64,000 nt of DNA from assembly GCA_030693515.1 (NCBI GenBank), contig JAUYAK010000017.1:1-64000 (forward strand), in the 5' to 3' direction. Made by a program: the position numbers and the translations under genes. The notes under the pieces are model-generated. The model worked only from the letters and a program-made list of their open reading frames with translations, had not been told where the DNA came from and made no database searches. Below are positions 46,579-55,912 of this stretch, one piece after another (the stretch's first letter is position 1; each line of letters opens with the position of its first letter). This stretch comes from Opitutaceae bacterium (GTDB taxonomy: Bacteria > Verrucomicrobiota > Verrucomicrobiia > Opitutales > Opitutaceae).

Positions 46579-47781
46579 GTGCTCTCCACTCTCCGCCGTG
46601 CGGAATACGCTGAACTCAGCGCGCTCTTCTTCCTGCAGGGCGCGGCGCTCGCCATGTGGTTCGTGCCGCTCAGCTCGGTGCTGGAAGCGCACGGGCTGGC
46701 GCACATCCGGCCGTGGGCGTTTGCGACCTCGGGGGTGGCGGCGTTTGTCTCGCCGCTGCTGTTTGGCGCAGTGGCGGATCGGCACGCGTCGCCGGTGAAG
46801 GTCCTGCGCTGGCTCGCGCTGGCCACCGCCATCGCGATGACGCTCGCCAGCACCGCGATCCGCGTGGACGCCAGTCCGTGGCTCGTGCTCGCGCTCATCC
46901 AGCTGCATGCGTTCTGCTCCTCCCCCACATGGAGCCTCGCCTCCACCATCATCTTTGCGCGGCTCGCCGATGCCCGGAAGGAGTTCGGCCCCATCCGCGC
47001 CATGGCGACCATCGGCTGGATGAGCGGCTGCCTGATCGTGAGCACGCTCGGCGCCGATCAGTCCACGGTCGCCGGCTACGCCAGCGGCGTGATGTGGCTC
47101 GCGGTTTGCGTGATGACCTTCTGGCTGCCCGCCCTCCAGACGCCCAAGTCGGCCGCGGGCCTCACCTGGACCCAGCGGCTCGGCCTCGATGCGCTCACGC
47201 TGCTGAAGCATCGCGACCATCGCGCCGTGTTTCTCACGACCACGCTGTTCACGATCCCGCTCGCCGCCTTCTATCCCTACACGCCGCTGAACCTGCGGGA
47301 GCTCGGCCTGGTGCACACAACGGCGTGGATGTCGCTCGGCCAGGTCACGGAGATCGTGGTCATGCTGGCGCTCGGCGGCCTGCTCGTGCGCTGGCGCCTC
47401 AAGTGGATCGTGGCGCTCGGCCTCGCGATCGGCGTGCTGCGTTTTGCCTTGCCGGCCGTGGGCGCGCCGTGGGCGCTGCTGCTGGGCGTGCTGCTGCACG
47501 GCGCATCCTACACCCCGGTGGTCATCACCGCGCAAATCTACCTCGACCAGCGGGTCGATCCGGCATGGCGCGCGCGGGCGCAGGCCCTGATGTCGCTCAT
47601 GAACAGCGGCGTCGGCAACATGCTCGGCTACCTCGGCACCGGCGCGTGGTTCGCCTCCTGCACGGATGGCGGCGCGACGCGCTGGCCACTTTTCTGGGGC
47701 GGGCTCGCGTTGGTGTCGGTGGCGCTGCTGGGGCTGTTTCTGGCCGCCTACCGGGGGCGGACCGCGGGACCGCAGGTGTGA
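46579..47781 (+). CDS. MFS transporter (nucleoside:H+ symporter-like), 400 aa
   Basis: Twelve-TM inner-membrane permease. It begins with a GTG at 46579 (VLSTLRRAEYAELSALFFLQGAALAMWFVPL) and has LFGAVADRH in the loop 2-3 position, FCSSPTWSLASTIIFARLADA, and LMSLMNSGVGNMLGYLGTGAWF near the end. This resembles the NHS/NupG-like branch. Sixty bases after the PepSY pair, so possibly read through with it. Substrate not determinable. Confidence 0.8.
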   Translation: MLSTLRRAEYAELSALFFLQGAALAMWFVPLSSVLEAHGLAHIRPWAFATSGVAAFVSPLLFGAVADRHASPVKVLRWLALATAIAMTLASTAIRVDASPWLVLALIQLHAFCSSPTWSLASTIIFARLADARKEFGPIRAMATIGWMSGCLIVSTLGADQSTVAGYASGVMWLAVCVMTFWLPALQTPKSAAGLTWTQRLGLDALTLLKHRDHRAVFLTTTLFTIPLAAFYPYTPLNLRELGLVHTTAWMSLGQVTEIVVMLALGGLLVRWRLKWIVALGLAIGVLRFALPAVGAPWALLLGVLLHGASYTPVVITAQIYLDQRVDPAWRARAQALMSLMNSGVGNMLGYLGTGAWFASCTDGGATRWPLFWGGLALVSVALLGLFLAAYRGRTAGPQV

Positions 47782-47956
47782 GGAGCCTGTTTCGACACTC
47801 TCTGAGCCGTCACCCGGAACGGCGGGGAGGCCATCGCCATCTGGACAGTCGACCTCGTGGGAATAATAGTCCGCCCGACCGCCTCCCAAGGCAGGTCTCT
47901 CCGGGCAGTCGTGATTCACCGTGATCCACCGGAGCCTTGAACAACAACAAAGCCCC

Positions 47957-48385
47957 ATGAAAAACAACTATGCCCCAGTTGCAGTCATAGCGGCGGCCCT
48001 GCTTTCGGCCGCTTTGGTTTACGCAGGCGAGTCCGGCAAATCCGTCGTGTTGCCGAAAACCGATCTGAAATGGAAACCCATGGGAAACTCGGGCGTGGCG
48101 GCGGCCCCGGTTTCCGGTGACATGGAAAAAGGACCGTGCCGGTTCTTCCTGAAATATCCGGCGGGCCTCGTGACGCCGATGCACCACCATTCCGCCAATC
48201 ACCATGTGACCATGATCTCTGGATCGATCACCCTGACTGTCGGCGGCAAACAACACCGGCTCGGACCCGGCGCCTACTTCATGCTCGCCGACCGCGCGGC
48301 GCATGTCGCCAAGGTCGAAGGCAACGAAGATGCGGTGATGTTTATCCAGGCGGAAGCGCCTTGGGACGTGGTGATGGCCAAATAG
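47957..48385 (+). CDS. Exported single-domain cupin protein, 142 aa
   Basis: Signal peptide (VAVIAAALLSAALVYAG) and a single cupin barrel: PAGLVTPMHHHSANHHVTMISGSITLTVGG with His ligands at 76-78 and 82-83, and GPGAYFMLADRAAHVAKVEG for the second motif. Periplasmic; function unknown, possibly a small-molecule binding or dioxygenase-like cupin. A large hairpin follows the stop. Confidence 0.85.
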   Translation: MKNNYAPVAVIAAALLSAALVYAGESGKSVVLPKTDLKWKPMGNSGVAAAPVSGDMEKGPCRFFLKYPAGLVTPMHHHSANHHVTMISGSITLTVGGKQHRLGPGAYFMLADRAAHVAKVEGNEDAVMFIQAEAPWDVVMAK

Positions 48386-48415
48386 CACACGACAGAATCC
48401 AAGGCGAAGCGCCGC

Positions 48416-48452
48416 GAGCCGCGGTCGTCGCTGCGCGCGACGACCGCGGCTC
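48416..48452. repeat. Perfect hairpin, stem 15 / loop 7
   Basis: GAGCCGCGGTCGTCG pairs with its exact complement around CTGCGCG. It lies between the cupin and amidohydrolase genes with no T-tract. Probably a REP-type unit or a 3'-end stabiliser; can also reduce readthrough. Confidence 0.7.
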
Positions 48453-48567
48453 CATTGCGAAACTGCCCGCGCTGGCCGGTGAACGCGATGCCGGCGGCCG
48501 CGCCGAATTGCGCTGGAGCGGCCCCGCCGATCTGCCAACGTGGCCGCGCCCGAACGGCCCACACCCC

Positions 48568-50172
48568 ATGCAAAAATCCGTTCGTCGCCCCAGCCTCGTC
48601 GCACTCGCACTGCTCGTCGCCCTCCCGGCTTTCCCGCAAACCCATCCCGCAGCCGACTACAAGCAACGCGTCGCCGCCGACGTCGAGTCCCTCCGCAAGC
48701 GCACGCAGGTGATGGTCGATATGATTTTCAGCTTCGCAGAGCTCGGCTTCCAGGAATTCGAGACCTCGAAATATCTCACTGGCATCCTCGAAAAGGAGGG
48801 ATTCACGATTGAGCGTGGCGTCGCCGGCATGCCGACCGCGTGGGTGGCGACGTGGGGCTCGGGCCGGCCCGTCATCGCGCTCGGCTCCGACATCGACTGC
48901 ATCCCGCAGGCGTCGCAGAAACCTGGAGTCGCCTACCGCGATCCCATCGTCGCGGGCGCGCCGGGCCATGGCGAGGGCCACAACTCCGGTCAGCCGCTCA
49001 ACGTCACCGCCGCCCTCGCGGTGAAGCGTCTCATGGAGCGTGAAAAACTGCCCGGCACACTCAAGCTATGGCCCGGCGTCGCCGAGGAACAGCTCGCCGG
49101 CAAGGCCCACCTCGTGCGCGCGGGCGTGTTTCGCGATGTCGATGTCGCCATCTTCAGCCATGTGGACAGCGATTTTCGCACCTCGTGGGGCACGGGCGCC
49201 GGCACGGGACTCATCTCGGTGGAGTATTCGTTTGCCGGCGAGAGTGCGCACGCCGCGGGCGCGCCGTGGCGCGGCCGCAGCGCGCTCGATGCCGTGGAGC
49301 TGATGAACGTCGGCTGGAATTTCCGCCGCGAGCACCTCCGCCTCCAGCAACGCTCGCACTACGTGATCACCAACGGTGGCGACCAGCCCAACGTCGTGCC
49401 GCAGAATGCCAGCGTCTGGTATTTCTTTCGCGAACTCGACTACGCCCACATCCGCGGCCTCCGCGAGATCGGCGACACCATCGCTCGCGGCGCCGCGCTG
49501 ATGACCAACACCACCATGACCGCGCGCGTGCTCGGCTCCGCGTGGCCGCAGCACTTCAACAAACCGGTGGCCGAGGCGATGAGCGCGAACATCAAGGCCG
49601 TCGGCCTCCCGGCGTGGAGCGACGCCGATCTCCGGCTCGCGCGCGCGTTGCAGTCCGAGCTCAAGGCCCCGGTCACCGGCCTGACCCTCGCGCTCAAGAA
49701 TCTCCAAGGCCCCACCGACGACGACAGCCGCACCGGCGGCTCCGACGACATCGGCGACGTCTCGTGGACCGTGCCGACCATCTCGCTGCGCTACCCCGCC
49801 AACATCCCCGGCCTCCCCGGCCACAACTGGGCCAACGCGATCGCGATGGCCACGCCCATCGCGCACAAGGGCACGACCGCCGGCGCCAAGGCGCTCGCCC
49901 TCACGCTCATCGATCTGCTCACCCGGCCCGAACTCGTCGCCCAGTCGTGGGAGTATTTCCGCACCGTGCAGACCAAGGATCGGAAATACGAACCGCTCCT
50001 CGGCGCCGACGATCAGCCGCCCGTGTGGCTCAATACCCGCATCATGGCCGATCACCGCGAGGCGCTGAAAAAATTCTATTTCGATCCCACCAAGCACGAC
50101 ACCTACCTCGATCAACTCGGCATCGCCTACCCGACCGTGCGCGCGAGTGCCGGCGCACCGGCGAGAAAATAG
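48568..50172 (+). CDS. Secreted M20 amidohydrolase (AbgB-like), 534 aa
   Basis: Signal peptide LVALALLVALPAFPQ, then the M20/AbgB fold: VIALGSDIDCIPQ (first metal aspartate), GAPGHGEGHNSGQ (His), WPGVAEEQLAGKA (catalytic Glu-Glu), a lid domain with SFAGESAHAAGAPWRGRSALDAVELMNVG, and GGSDDIGDVSWTVPT closing the site. Family members cleave aminobenzoyl-glutamate and related N-acyl amino acids. Exported form, so likely periplasmic processing of amidated amino acids. About 182 bases after the cupin gene. Confidence 0.88.
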   Translation: MQKSVRRPSLVALALLVALPAFPQTHPAADYKQRVAADVESLRKRTQVMVDMIFSFAELGFQEFETSKYLTGILEKEGFTIERGVAGMPTAWVATWGSGRPVIALGSDIDCIPQASQKPGVAYRDPIVAGAPGHGEGHNSGQPLNVTAALAVKRLMEREKLPGTLKLWPGVAEEQLAGKAHLVRAGVFRDVDVAIFSHVDSDFRTSWGTGAGTGLISVEYSFAGESAHAAGAPWRGRSALDAVELMNVGWNFRREHLRLQQRSHYVITNGGDQPNVVPQNASVWYFFRELDYAHIRGLREIGDTIARGAALMTNTTMTARVLGSAWPQHFNKPVAEAMSANIKAVGLPAWSDADLRLARALQSELKAPVTGLTLALKNLQGPTDDDSRTGGSDDIGDVSWTVPTISLRYPANIPGLPGHNWANAIAMATPIAHKGTTAGAKALALTLIDLLTRPELVAQSWEYFRTVQTKDRKYEPLLGADDQPPVWLNTRIMADHREALKKFYFDPTKHDTYLDQLGIAYPTVRASAGAPARK

Positions 50173-50376
50173 CCCTGATTTTCACAGCCGTGCTGCCACA
50201 TGCCCGCGCCCTCGTCGCGACCACGATCCAATAATTCCTTGATGTCATTCGTGCCCGTCCGCCACCCCAGCATCCCGCATTGCCGCGCCGATGACCTGAC
50301 GGAATCTCCTGACAAGAAACCAGCAGGGTGGGACCGCGATTGACCCACCTGTGCGGATAAGATTCGGTCCAATTCC
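50173..50376. other. Spacer before the methylase cassette
   Basis: No gene seen. The stretch is less GC-rich than its left neighbour, which fits a boundary of acquired DNA. TTGACC near 50339 and GATAAGAT near 50355 look promoter-like but are too close to each other to be a normal -35/-10 pair. Confidence 0.4.
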
Positions 50377-50484
50377 ATGAGCTCCAATTTGGAAATCCGA
50401 GACACCGTCGCAGCATGGAACCCTGCGCGTTTCTGCGCCAATCTCCCGATGGATTGCTCGCACGGCTACGCCGAAAGCACCTGA
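50377..50484 (+). CDS. Possible 35-aa leader peptide before the methylase
   Basis: A short frame (MSSNLEIRDTVAAWNPARF...) ends in TGA that overlaps the methylase ATG by one base (TGATG), the same coupling used elsewhere here. No family is recognised. It may be a real small protein, a translational leader, or the remnant of a longer gene. Only the overlap argues for it. Confidence 0.35.
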   Translation: MSSNLEIRDTVAAWNPARFCANLPMDCSHGYAEST

Positions 50485-53400
50485 TGCCCGCCGCGTCTGC
50501 CAACGCCACTCCTCGCCCGCTGGCTCAACGCCTCGCGGCCTACGGCTGCCCCACCGACGTCATCCGGCTCGACGAAAAGCTCTCGCGCCCCGAGCAGCTC
50601 GATTACCTCGACCTGCTGCCAAAGCGGAGCGACAGCGCGCCCGCGCTCTCTGCCGTCGCCGAGCATCAGGGGACGGCGCTGCTCTACCTTGTGGATGCCT
50701 GTGGTGATGCGAAGAGCGATGCGCATTCGCTCGCGGAAGTCCGCCGCCAGCTCGCCAATCGCAGTGACCCCGCGTGGCTTGGCGTCGTGCAGCCCGGCTC
50801 ACTGGAGATTTTCCCCATCGGCTTCCACGAATTGGCGGACGCCCAGCCGGTTAAAACCATCCGTGCGGACGAACCTGCCGCGCCACTTTTTTTCCAGAGC
50901 CTCGTGCATGGCACTTTCGAGGAAAACCACCGGCTGCGCGGCACGGATTACGTCTTCCGAAAAATCTTCGATCTGCTCACGCAGACGACCAACGAGTTTG
51001 TGCCGGCGGATGGCAAAGGCCGGCTCGACGCGCTGGAAGTGCTCTCAATGGCGGGCCGCGCGCTGTTCTTCCGCTTCCTCATCGACCGCCACATCGTGCT
51101 GCCGGACGAACTGCGCGGACGCGATGGCATTTGCCGGGCAGCCAAAGACCAAGACCTCAAGGACGCCTTCTCTACCGCCGAGAAGGCCGCGCAGACCTCT
51201 GCGTGGCTCGATGAAACATTCAACGGCGACTTCCTCCCGCTCATTGACGAGAGCATTCCAGCGAGCGACCGACGAGCACGCGAGGCCGCGTATCTGCGCT
51301 TTTACGAACGCACGGAGCATCTGGTTGGGCGGAAAATCTTCACGCATCTCGAAGCCATTCTGCGCGGCTGGCGCGGCACCGGCAGCGTCTTCCAGCCGGA
51401 ACTCGACTGGGGCGACCTCGACTTCGCGCACATCCCCGTCGGCGTGCTCAGTCAGGTGTATGAAAGTTTCAGCCATCGCGCCGATCCGCGCACGGCGCGC
51501 GACACGAGCGTCCACTACACGCCGCGCACCATCGCGTCGCTCATGGTGAACGAAGCGTTCGCTCCGCTGAAAAGCAAAGCCGCTGCCCATGTGCTCGACC
51601 CTTCATGCGGCGCGGGGATTTTCCTCGTGCTCGCCTTCCGCCGTCTCGTCCGCGAAGCGTGGAAAGGCGAGGAACGCCCGAAGACGAAGGAGATTCAGGA
51701 CATCCTCTACGGACAGGTGCGCGGTTTCGACATCAGCGAATCCGCCCTACGCCTCGCCGCGCTCGGCCTCTACATCACCGCCATCGAGCTCAACGCCAGC
51801 CCGCGCCCGCCGCGTGACCTCATCTTCCGGCAGAATCTCCGAGGCAAAGTTCTGCATCGCTTTGGCAATGACGAATCGCAGAACGCCAAAGCCGCCGCCT
51901 TCCCGCTCGGCAGCCTCAGCCCGGAAGTCTCGCCAGACTTCAACAGCACATTCGACATCGTCATCGGCAATCCGCCGTGGACGCCCGTGGAGGACGCAGC
52001 CGTCAACAAGCACTTTACTCAGATTGCCAATCGTGTGCTCAAGGCTCGCGGTTTTGATGAGCTGGCAAAGCGATACCAAAACCCCAACCACAACCCCGAC
52101 TTGCCCTTTCTCTGGCGCACGCTGGAATGGGCCAAGCCCGGCGGCGTCATTGCCCTCGCCATGCACGCGCGGCTATTCGGACGCACGAGCGGCAACGGCT
52201 TTGAAGCCTGGCGGGCCGTGCTCCGCAGCGTGGAAGTGACGGGACTCATCAATGGCGCAGACCTGCGAAAGACCCCTGTCTGGGACGACATGGATGCTCC
52301 GTTCTGTGTGCTCTTCGCCCGCAACGCGAAACCCGGCCCCGACCACCGCTTCCACTACGCCGCGCCAAGCTACGAGCGTGGTCTCAACGAAAGAGGACGC
52401 TTCCGTATCGACTACGAATCCGCTCACCCCCTCAGCGTTGCCCGGGTGGAAAGACAGCCGTGGCTGCTCAAGACCCTGTCGCTTGGGACTTGGCTAGATG
52501 TAGCGATCATTGAGGGGCTATCGCGCCCGGACATCGAGACGATTGAGAGCCGTTGGTTAGCGTGGAATGTCGTAGGCGACCAAACTGGACAAGGCTACAT
52601 CCTTGGCTCAAAGGCAGCCAGAAAGCCCGCTCCTTTCATAGGCGAACTAAGAGACTTTCGTGAGCCTACATCTGGCTTCATCGTCAAAGCTGAAACTTTG
52701 CCAACGTTCGCTCAACGATACGAACGTCCTGCTGCGGTGAGAGCACGAACGCTCGCACTTTATCGGCCACCACTCGTCATCATTCCCCAGTCACCCGGCG
52801 AAGATGACGAAGCGCCGCGCGCTTTCCTCTCGAACGAGCCTCTCGCCTTTTCCCAAAGCTACTACGGCTACTCCTGCGCCGGGCATCCCGAGGCCGATAC
52901 GCTCGCCGCGCTCATCTACCTGCTGCCGCACTCGACGCTCTTCGCCTACTTCTGCCTGATGACCAGCCGCCGAAGCGGCTTCGACCGGCAGACGTTCAAC
53001 AAGGAGGAGTTCGACGCGCTGCCGTTCCCCGACCTCACGACGCTCCCCGCCGCCAAGAAGGCCACCATCCGCAGCCTCGCGCAGCGCTTGCAGCACGACG
53101 AGCGGAAGCCGTGGCAGGAAATCAACGAGTTCATCTTCAGCCTCTACGGGCTGGACGCCGATGCCGTGCAGGTGGCGACGGACACGCTGTTCGCCGCCGC
53201 CTCGTATCGCAAGGCGGGCCAGGCCGCGCTCGACCGCACCACGCGCGACACGCGGGCCGGGTTCATCACGGCACTGCAAGATGGGCTGGAGCCGTATTTC
53301 GATGTCTGCGGCGAGCACGCCGCTGTGCGCGAACCGGAGTTTCAGGCCGATACCTGGCGCGAGCCGTGGTTCTTCCTCGCCGTCTCCCGCGAAGCGGATG

Positions 53401-53615
53401 CCGTGAAGGTGAACCCCAGCCTGCTGCGCGAAGCCATGCGCGTGGCGAACGAACGCGGAGCCAGCCGCATCATCGTCCACGCGCCCGGCGGTCACGGCCT
53501 GCTGCTCGGCCTCCTCAACCAGTGCCGCTGGTGGACTCGCACCCGCGCCCGGCTCTGCGCGCAGCATATCATCCGCGAACGCCTCGGCGCGTTCAGCCTC
53601 CCGGAAGAAGCATGA
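50484..53615 (+). CDS. N6-adenine DNA methyltransferase, 1043 aa
   Basis: Gamma-class DNA adenine methylase of the long Eco57I/type IIG-like kind. SAM motif D372PSCGAGIFL, internal FDISESALRLAALGLY, catalytic N496PPW, then a target-recognition region with NKEEFDALPFP and INEFIFSLYGL typical of these enzymes. The N-terminal 350 residues are helical; I saw no clear PD-(D/E)XK nuclease motif in them. The start MPAASANATPRPLAQRLAAYG was chosen over an upstream in-frame ATG at 50415 because of the TGATG overlap. Its stop overlaps the next gene as ATGA. Residues about 673-752 are encoded by DNA of lower GC. Likely the modification component of a restriction-type defence. Confidence 0.85.
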   Translation: MPAASANATPRPLAQRLAAYGCPTDVIRLDEKLSRPEQLDYLDLLPKRSDSAPALSAVAEHQGTALLYLVDACGDAKSDAHSLAEVRRQLANRSDPAWLGVVQPGSLEIFPIGFHELADAQPVKTIRADEPAAPLFFQSLVHGTFEENHRLRGTDYVFRKIFDLLTQTTNEFVPADGKGRLDALEVLSMAGRALFFRFLIDRHIVLPDELRGRDGICRAAKDQDLKDAFSTAEKAAQTSAWLDETFNGDFLPLIDESIPASDRRAREAAYLRFYERTEHLVGRKIFTHLEAILRGWRGTGSVFQPELDWGDLDFAHIPVGVLSQVYESFSHRADPRTARDTSVHYTPRTIASLMVNEAFAPLKSKAAAHVLDPSCGAGIFLVLAFRRLVREAWKGEERPKTKEIQDILYGQVRGFDISESALRLAALGLYITAIELNASPRPPRDLIFRQNLRGKVLHRFGNDESQNAKAAAFPLGSLSPEVSPDFNSTFDIVIGNPPWTPVEDAAVNKHFTQIANRVLKARGFDELAKRYQNPNHNPDLPFLWRTLEWAKPGGVIALAMHARLFGRTSGNGFEAWRAVLRSVEVTGLINGADLRKTPVWDDMDAPFCVLFARNAKPGPDHRFHYAAPSYERGLNERGRFRIDYESAHPLSVARVERQPWLLKTLSLGTWLDVAIIEGLSRPDIETIESRWLAWNVVGDQTGQGYILGSKAARKPAPFIGELRDFREPTSGFIVKAETLPTFAQRYERPAAVRARTLALYRPPLVIIPQSPGEDDEAPRAFLSNEPLAFSQSYYGYSCAGHPEADTLAALIYLLPHSTLFAYFCLMTSRRSGFDRQTFNKEEFDALPFPDLTTLPAAKKATIRSLAQRLQHDERKPWQEINEFIFSLYGLDADAVQVATDTLFAAASYRKAGQAALDRTTRDTRAGFITALQDGLEPYFDVCGEHAAVREPEFQADTWREPWFFLAVSREADAVKVNPSLLREAMRVANERGASRIIVHAPGGHGLLLGLLNQCRWWTRTRARLCAQHIIRERLGAFSLPEEA

Positions 53616-54364
53616 GCGCGACGCAGGGCATCGGCTTCTTCACGCTCGGTGTCTCACCTGATCGCTATCATCTACCGCACCCACCGCTCGGCTTCCCGGT
53701 CGTCCTGCTCATCCGACGCGTGCTGCTGCGCGCCTTTGAGATTCTCCGCGAACAAAACTACCCGCTCGCCACCGCCAGCGAAGACCAAGTCACCGCCACG
53801 CTTCGCAGCACCATTGAAAGCAACCTCCGGCAAAGTGGCGAGGTGCGCGGCTTCAGTAAAAAGACCTACGAGTTCATGGTGCGACAAGGTCAATGGCAGA
53901 ACTACAACGGCACCATCCTCACCAAAACGCCCGACCTGTTCTTCAAACTCCGCGACGACGAAGGCTCGCGTGCTAGCGTGCTCTCCGAGTTCGATGGACT
54001 GTTCATCGAAGCCAAACCGGTGGATTCCACGCACTACGCTGGAAGTGACTACTGCGACGACGGCATCATCCGCTTCGTGCGCGGCGACTACGCGTGGGCC
54101 ATGCCGGAAGCCATGATGCTCGCCTATGCCCGCGACGGCCGCACCGTCGCGAACCACTTGATTCCAGCGATGCGTGAGGCCACTCGCTTGAAGTCGCTCA
54201 CCACGGCCGAGCTTCCACGACCCTGTCGGACAGTTGCCGCGGCTGCCTGCGCAGAGGCGGAAGCCGTCCACATCAGCCGGCATCGTCGCGACTTCCCGTG
54301 GCCAGACGGCAAAGGTTCGGCAACCGAAATCATGGTGTATCATCTATGGCACAATTGCGCATGA
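53612..54364 (+). CDS. PD-(D/E)XK-like putative nuclease partner, 250 aa
   Basis: Not a family I can name. The middle shows TPDLFFKL (D108), then LSEFDGLFIEAKPVD with E126, D128, E133 and K135, which fits a PD-(D/E)XK nuclease core (D...E-x-K); E57 in SEDQVTATLRSTIES could be the helix glutamate. FDGLFIEAK is unusual in having a glutamate shortly before the aspartate. It overlaps the methylase stop as ATGA, so the two are translationally coupled. A restriction endonuclease or its accessory is the simplest reading; an inhibitor or regulator is possible. Confidence 0.6.
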   Translation: MSATQGIGFFTLGVSPDRYHLPHPPLGFPVVLLIRRVLLRAFEILREQNYPLATASEDQVTATLRSTIESNLRQSGEVRGFSKKTYEFMVRQGQWQNYNGTILTKTPDLFFKLRDDEGSRASVLSEFDGLFIEAKPVDSTHYAGSDYCDDGIIRFVRGDYAWAMPEAMMLAYARDGRTVANHLIPAMREATRLKSLTTAELPRPCRTVAAAACAEAEAVHISRHRRDFPWPDGKGSATEIMVYHLWHNCA

Positions 54365-54590
54365 GTGGCCTCGAAACTTCCGCTGCAATACATCTTGTGC
54401 GGGCTTAAAAACGCGCCCGTTTGCTGAGAATCCCGCTCCCACGCCGCCCATAGAATCCATATCTGCCCGCAAGCAGGTCACCCCGTAAATTTCGCCTCCC
54501 GATGGTGCTTCAGATCGCCACCGCGCTCAACGCCCACGCATCGCTTGCGCCCATCACCGGCAAGTTCACCGGATAAACACGATAGCCCCG
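54365..54590. other. Spacer after the methylase cassette
   Basis: Less GC-rich than the flanks. A 24-codon frame near 54502 (VLQIATALNAHASL) ends at a TAA; no support beyond openness. Probably the right edge of the acquired cassette. Confidence 0.35.
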
Positions 54591-55853
54591 CTACGCCAGG
54601 GTGACGGGTTTCGCCGCCCGCACGAAATCAGGATCGACCTTCAGGCCCCAGCCCGGGCCGGTCGGGCAGCGCACCTGGCCGTTTTCGCATTTCAGCGACG
54701 ACGAGTCGCAGGCGACGGGGAACTTGGCGTTGCCCTTGAATTCCATGAACGGGCCGATGTTCGGCGTGAACGCCGCGAACTGCACCACATCCACGTAGCC
54801 CAGCCCGCCGCCCGACATGTGCGGCACCACAGGCATGCCGGCCGCCGCCGCCATGCGCGCGACCTTGGTGGCGCGGATGAGTCCGCCGCCGTAGTGCAAA
54901 TCAGGCTGCACGATGTCCACGCCGCGCTGCTCGATCATCCACTGGAAATTCCGCAGGCTGTATTCCTGCTCGCCGCCCGCCACCGGGATCGTGAGCGCAT
55001 CCGCCACCTCCTTCGTTTCCCAAAGTTGATCGAAAGGACACGGCTCCTCGTAGAATCCATAGCCGTGCGCCTCGAGCAGGCGGCCGACACGAATTCCCTC
55101 CGCGACGTCATAGGAGCTGTTGGAATCGCCGTAGAGCGTCATGCCCTCGCCGAAGGTTCGGCGGACGAGCGGGACGAGCCGGTCCGTGCGCCCGGGCGGA
55201 AAATCCTCGTTGCGGCTCATCCGCCCGCCGAGGCGGAACTTGAGCGCGCGCACGCCCGAGCCCGCGACGAGTTTTTGCAGGTGCTCAATTTCGGCCTCCG
55301 GCGTGTTGCCGCGATTGCCGCTCGCGTAATAGACCGGGATGTCGCGCCGCACCGCGCCGCCGAAGAAATCCGCGAGGGGCCGGCGCGCCGCGTGGCCCAG
55401 CAGCTCAAGCAGCGCCATCTCGATCGCGGCGACACCGGGCCAGAGCGCCAGGCCCTGCATCTTGTAGTTGCTGCCGTGGCGATACACTTCCCAGAGGAGC
55501 GCCTCGAGAGTGCGCGCATCCTTGCCGAGGAAGACCGGCAAGATGCTTTTGAGAAAAGTGGGGTAGCTGTGCGCCATCCGGACGGGATGAGGCACAGTCA
55601 CGACCTCGAGCCCACCCCGCGCGCGGGTCCGCAAGAGATAGGTCTCCCCGTTGCGGAGCAGCTCGACGGACTCCACGACGACGGGCGCGGTCACAAAATC
55701 GAGCTTCAGCACGGGCCGGTCCAGAATGCCGTCGAGCTCCGCCTTGGTGACTTTCTTGGGCGTTGTCCGGTCGCTGGTCGCGGCGGGCAACACGACGGCG
55801 GCGCAGGCCGCGGCGGTGGAGTGCTTCAGGAAGTTTCGGCGGGTGGTATTCAT
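54591..55853 (-). CDS. Tat-exported enolase-superfamily (mandelate racemase-like) enzyme, 420 aa
   Basis: The twin-arginine signal TTRRNFLKHSTAAACAAVV leads an enolase-superfamily protein. Active-site segments: ALKFRLGG (K-x-R base), TLYGDSNSSYD, GFYEEPCPFDQLW, VAGGEQEYS, DIVQPDLHYGGG and VVPHMSGGG (His of the Asp-His dyad), the mandelate-racemase subgroup pattern, as in acid-sugar dehydratases and lactone cycloisomerases. Export is unusual for the family. It is downstream of the DASS transporter in a two-gene unit, 59 bases apart. Confidence 0.82.
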   Translation of the reverse strand: MNTTRRNFLKHSTAAACAAVVLPAATSDRTTPKKVTKAELDGILDRPVLKLDFVTAPVVVESVELLRNGETYLLRTRARGGLEVVTVPHPVRMAHSYPTFLKSILPVFLGKDARTLEALLWEVYRHGSNYKMQGLALWPGVAAIEMALLELLGHAARRPLADFFGGAVRRDIPVYYASGNRGNTPEAEIEHLQKLVAGSGVRALKFRLGGRMSRNEDFPPGRTDRLVPLVRRTFGEGMTLYGDSNSSYDVAEGIRVGRLLEAHGYGFYEEPCPFDQLWETKEVADALTIPVAGGEQEYSLRNFQWMIEQRGVDIVQPDLHYGGGLIRATKVARMAAAAGMPVVPHMSGGGLGYVDVVQFAAFTPNIGPFMEFKGNAKFPVACDSSSLKCENGQVRCPTGPGWGLKVDPDFVRAAKPVTLA

Positions 55854-55912
55854 TGGGGGTGAGGTTGGAGAGTGGACGAAAGCGCGATGGCAAAGTTCCG
55901 GCCGGGGTGTGC

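Noticed and set aside
50339-50362. Promoter pair TTGACC / GATAAGAT before the methylase
   Set aside because: Spacing of about 10 bases is too short for a standard sigma-70 promoter.
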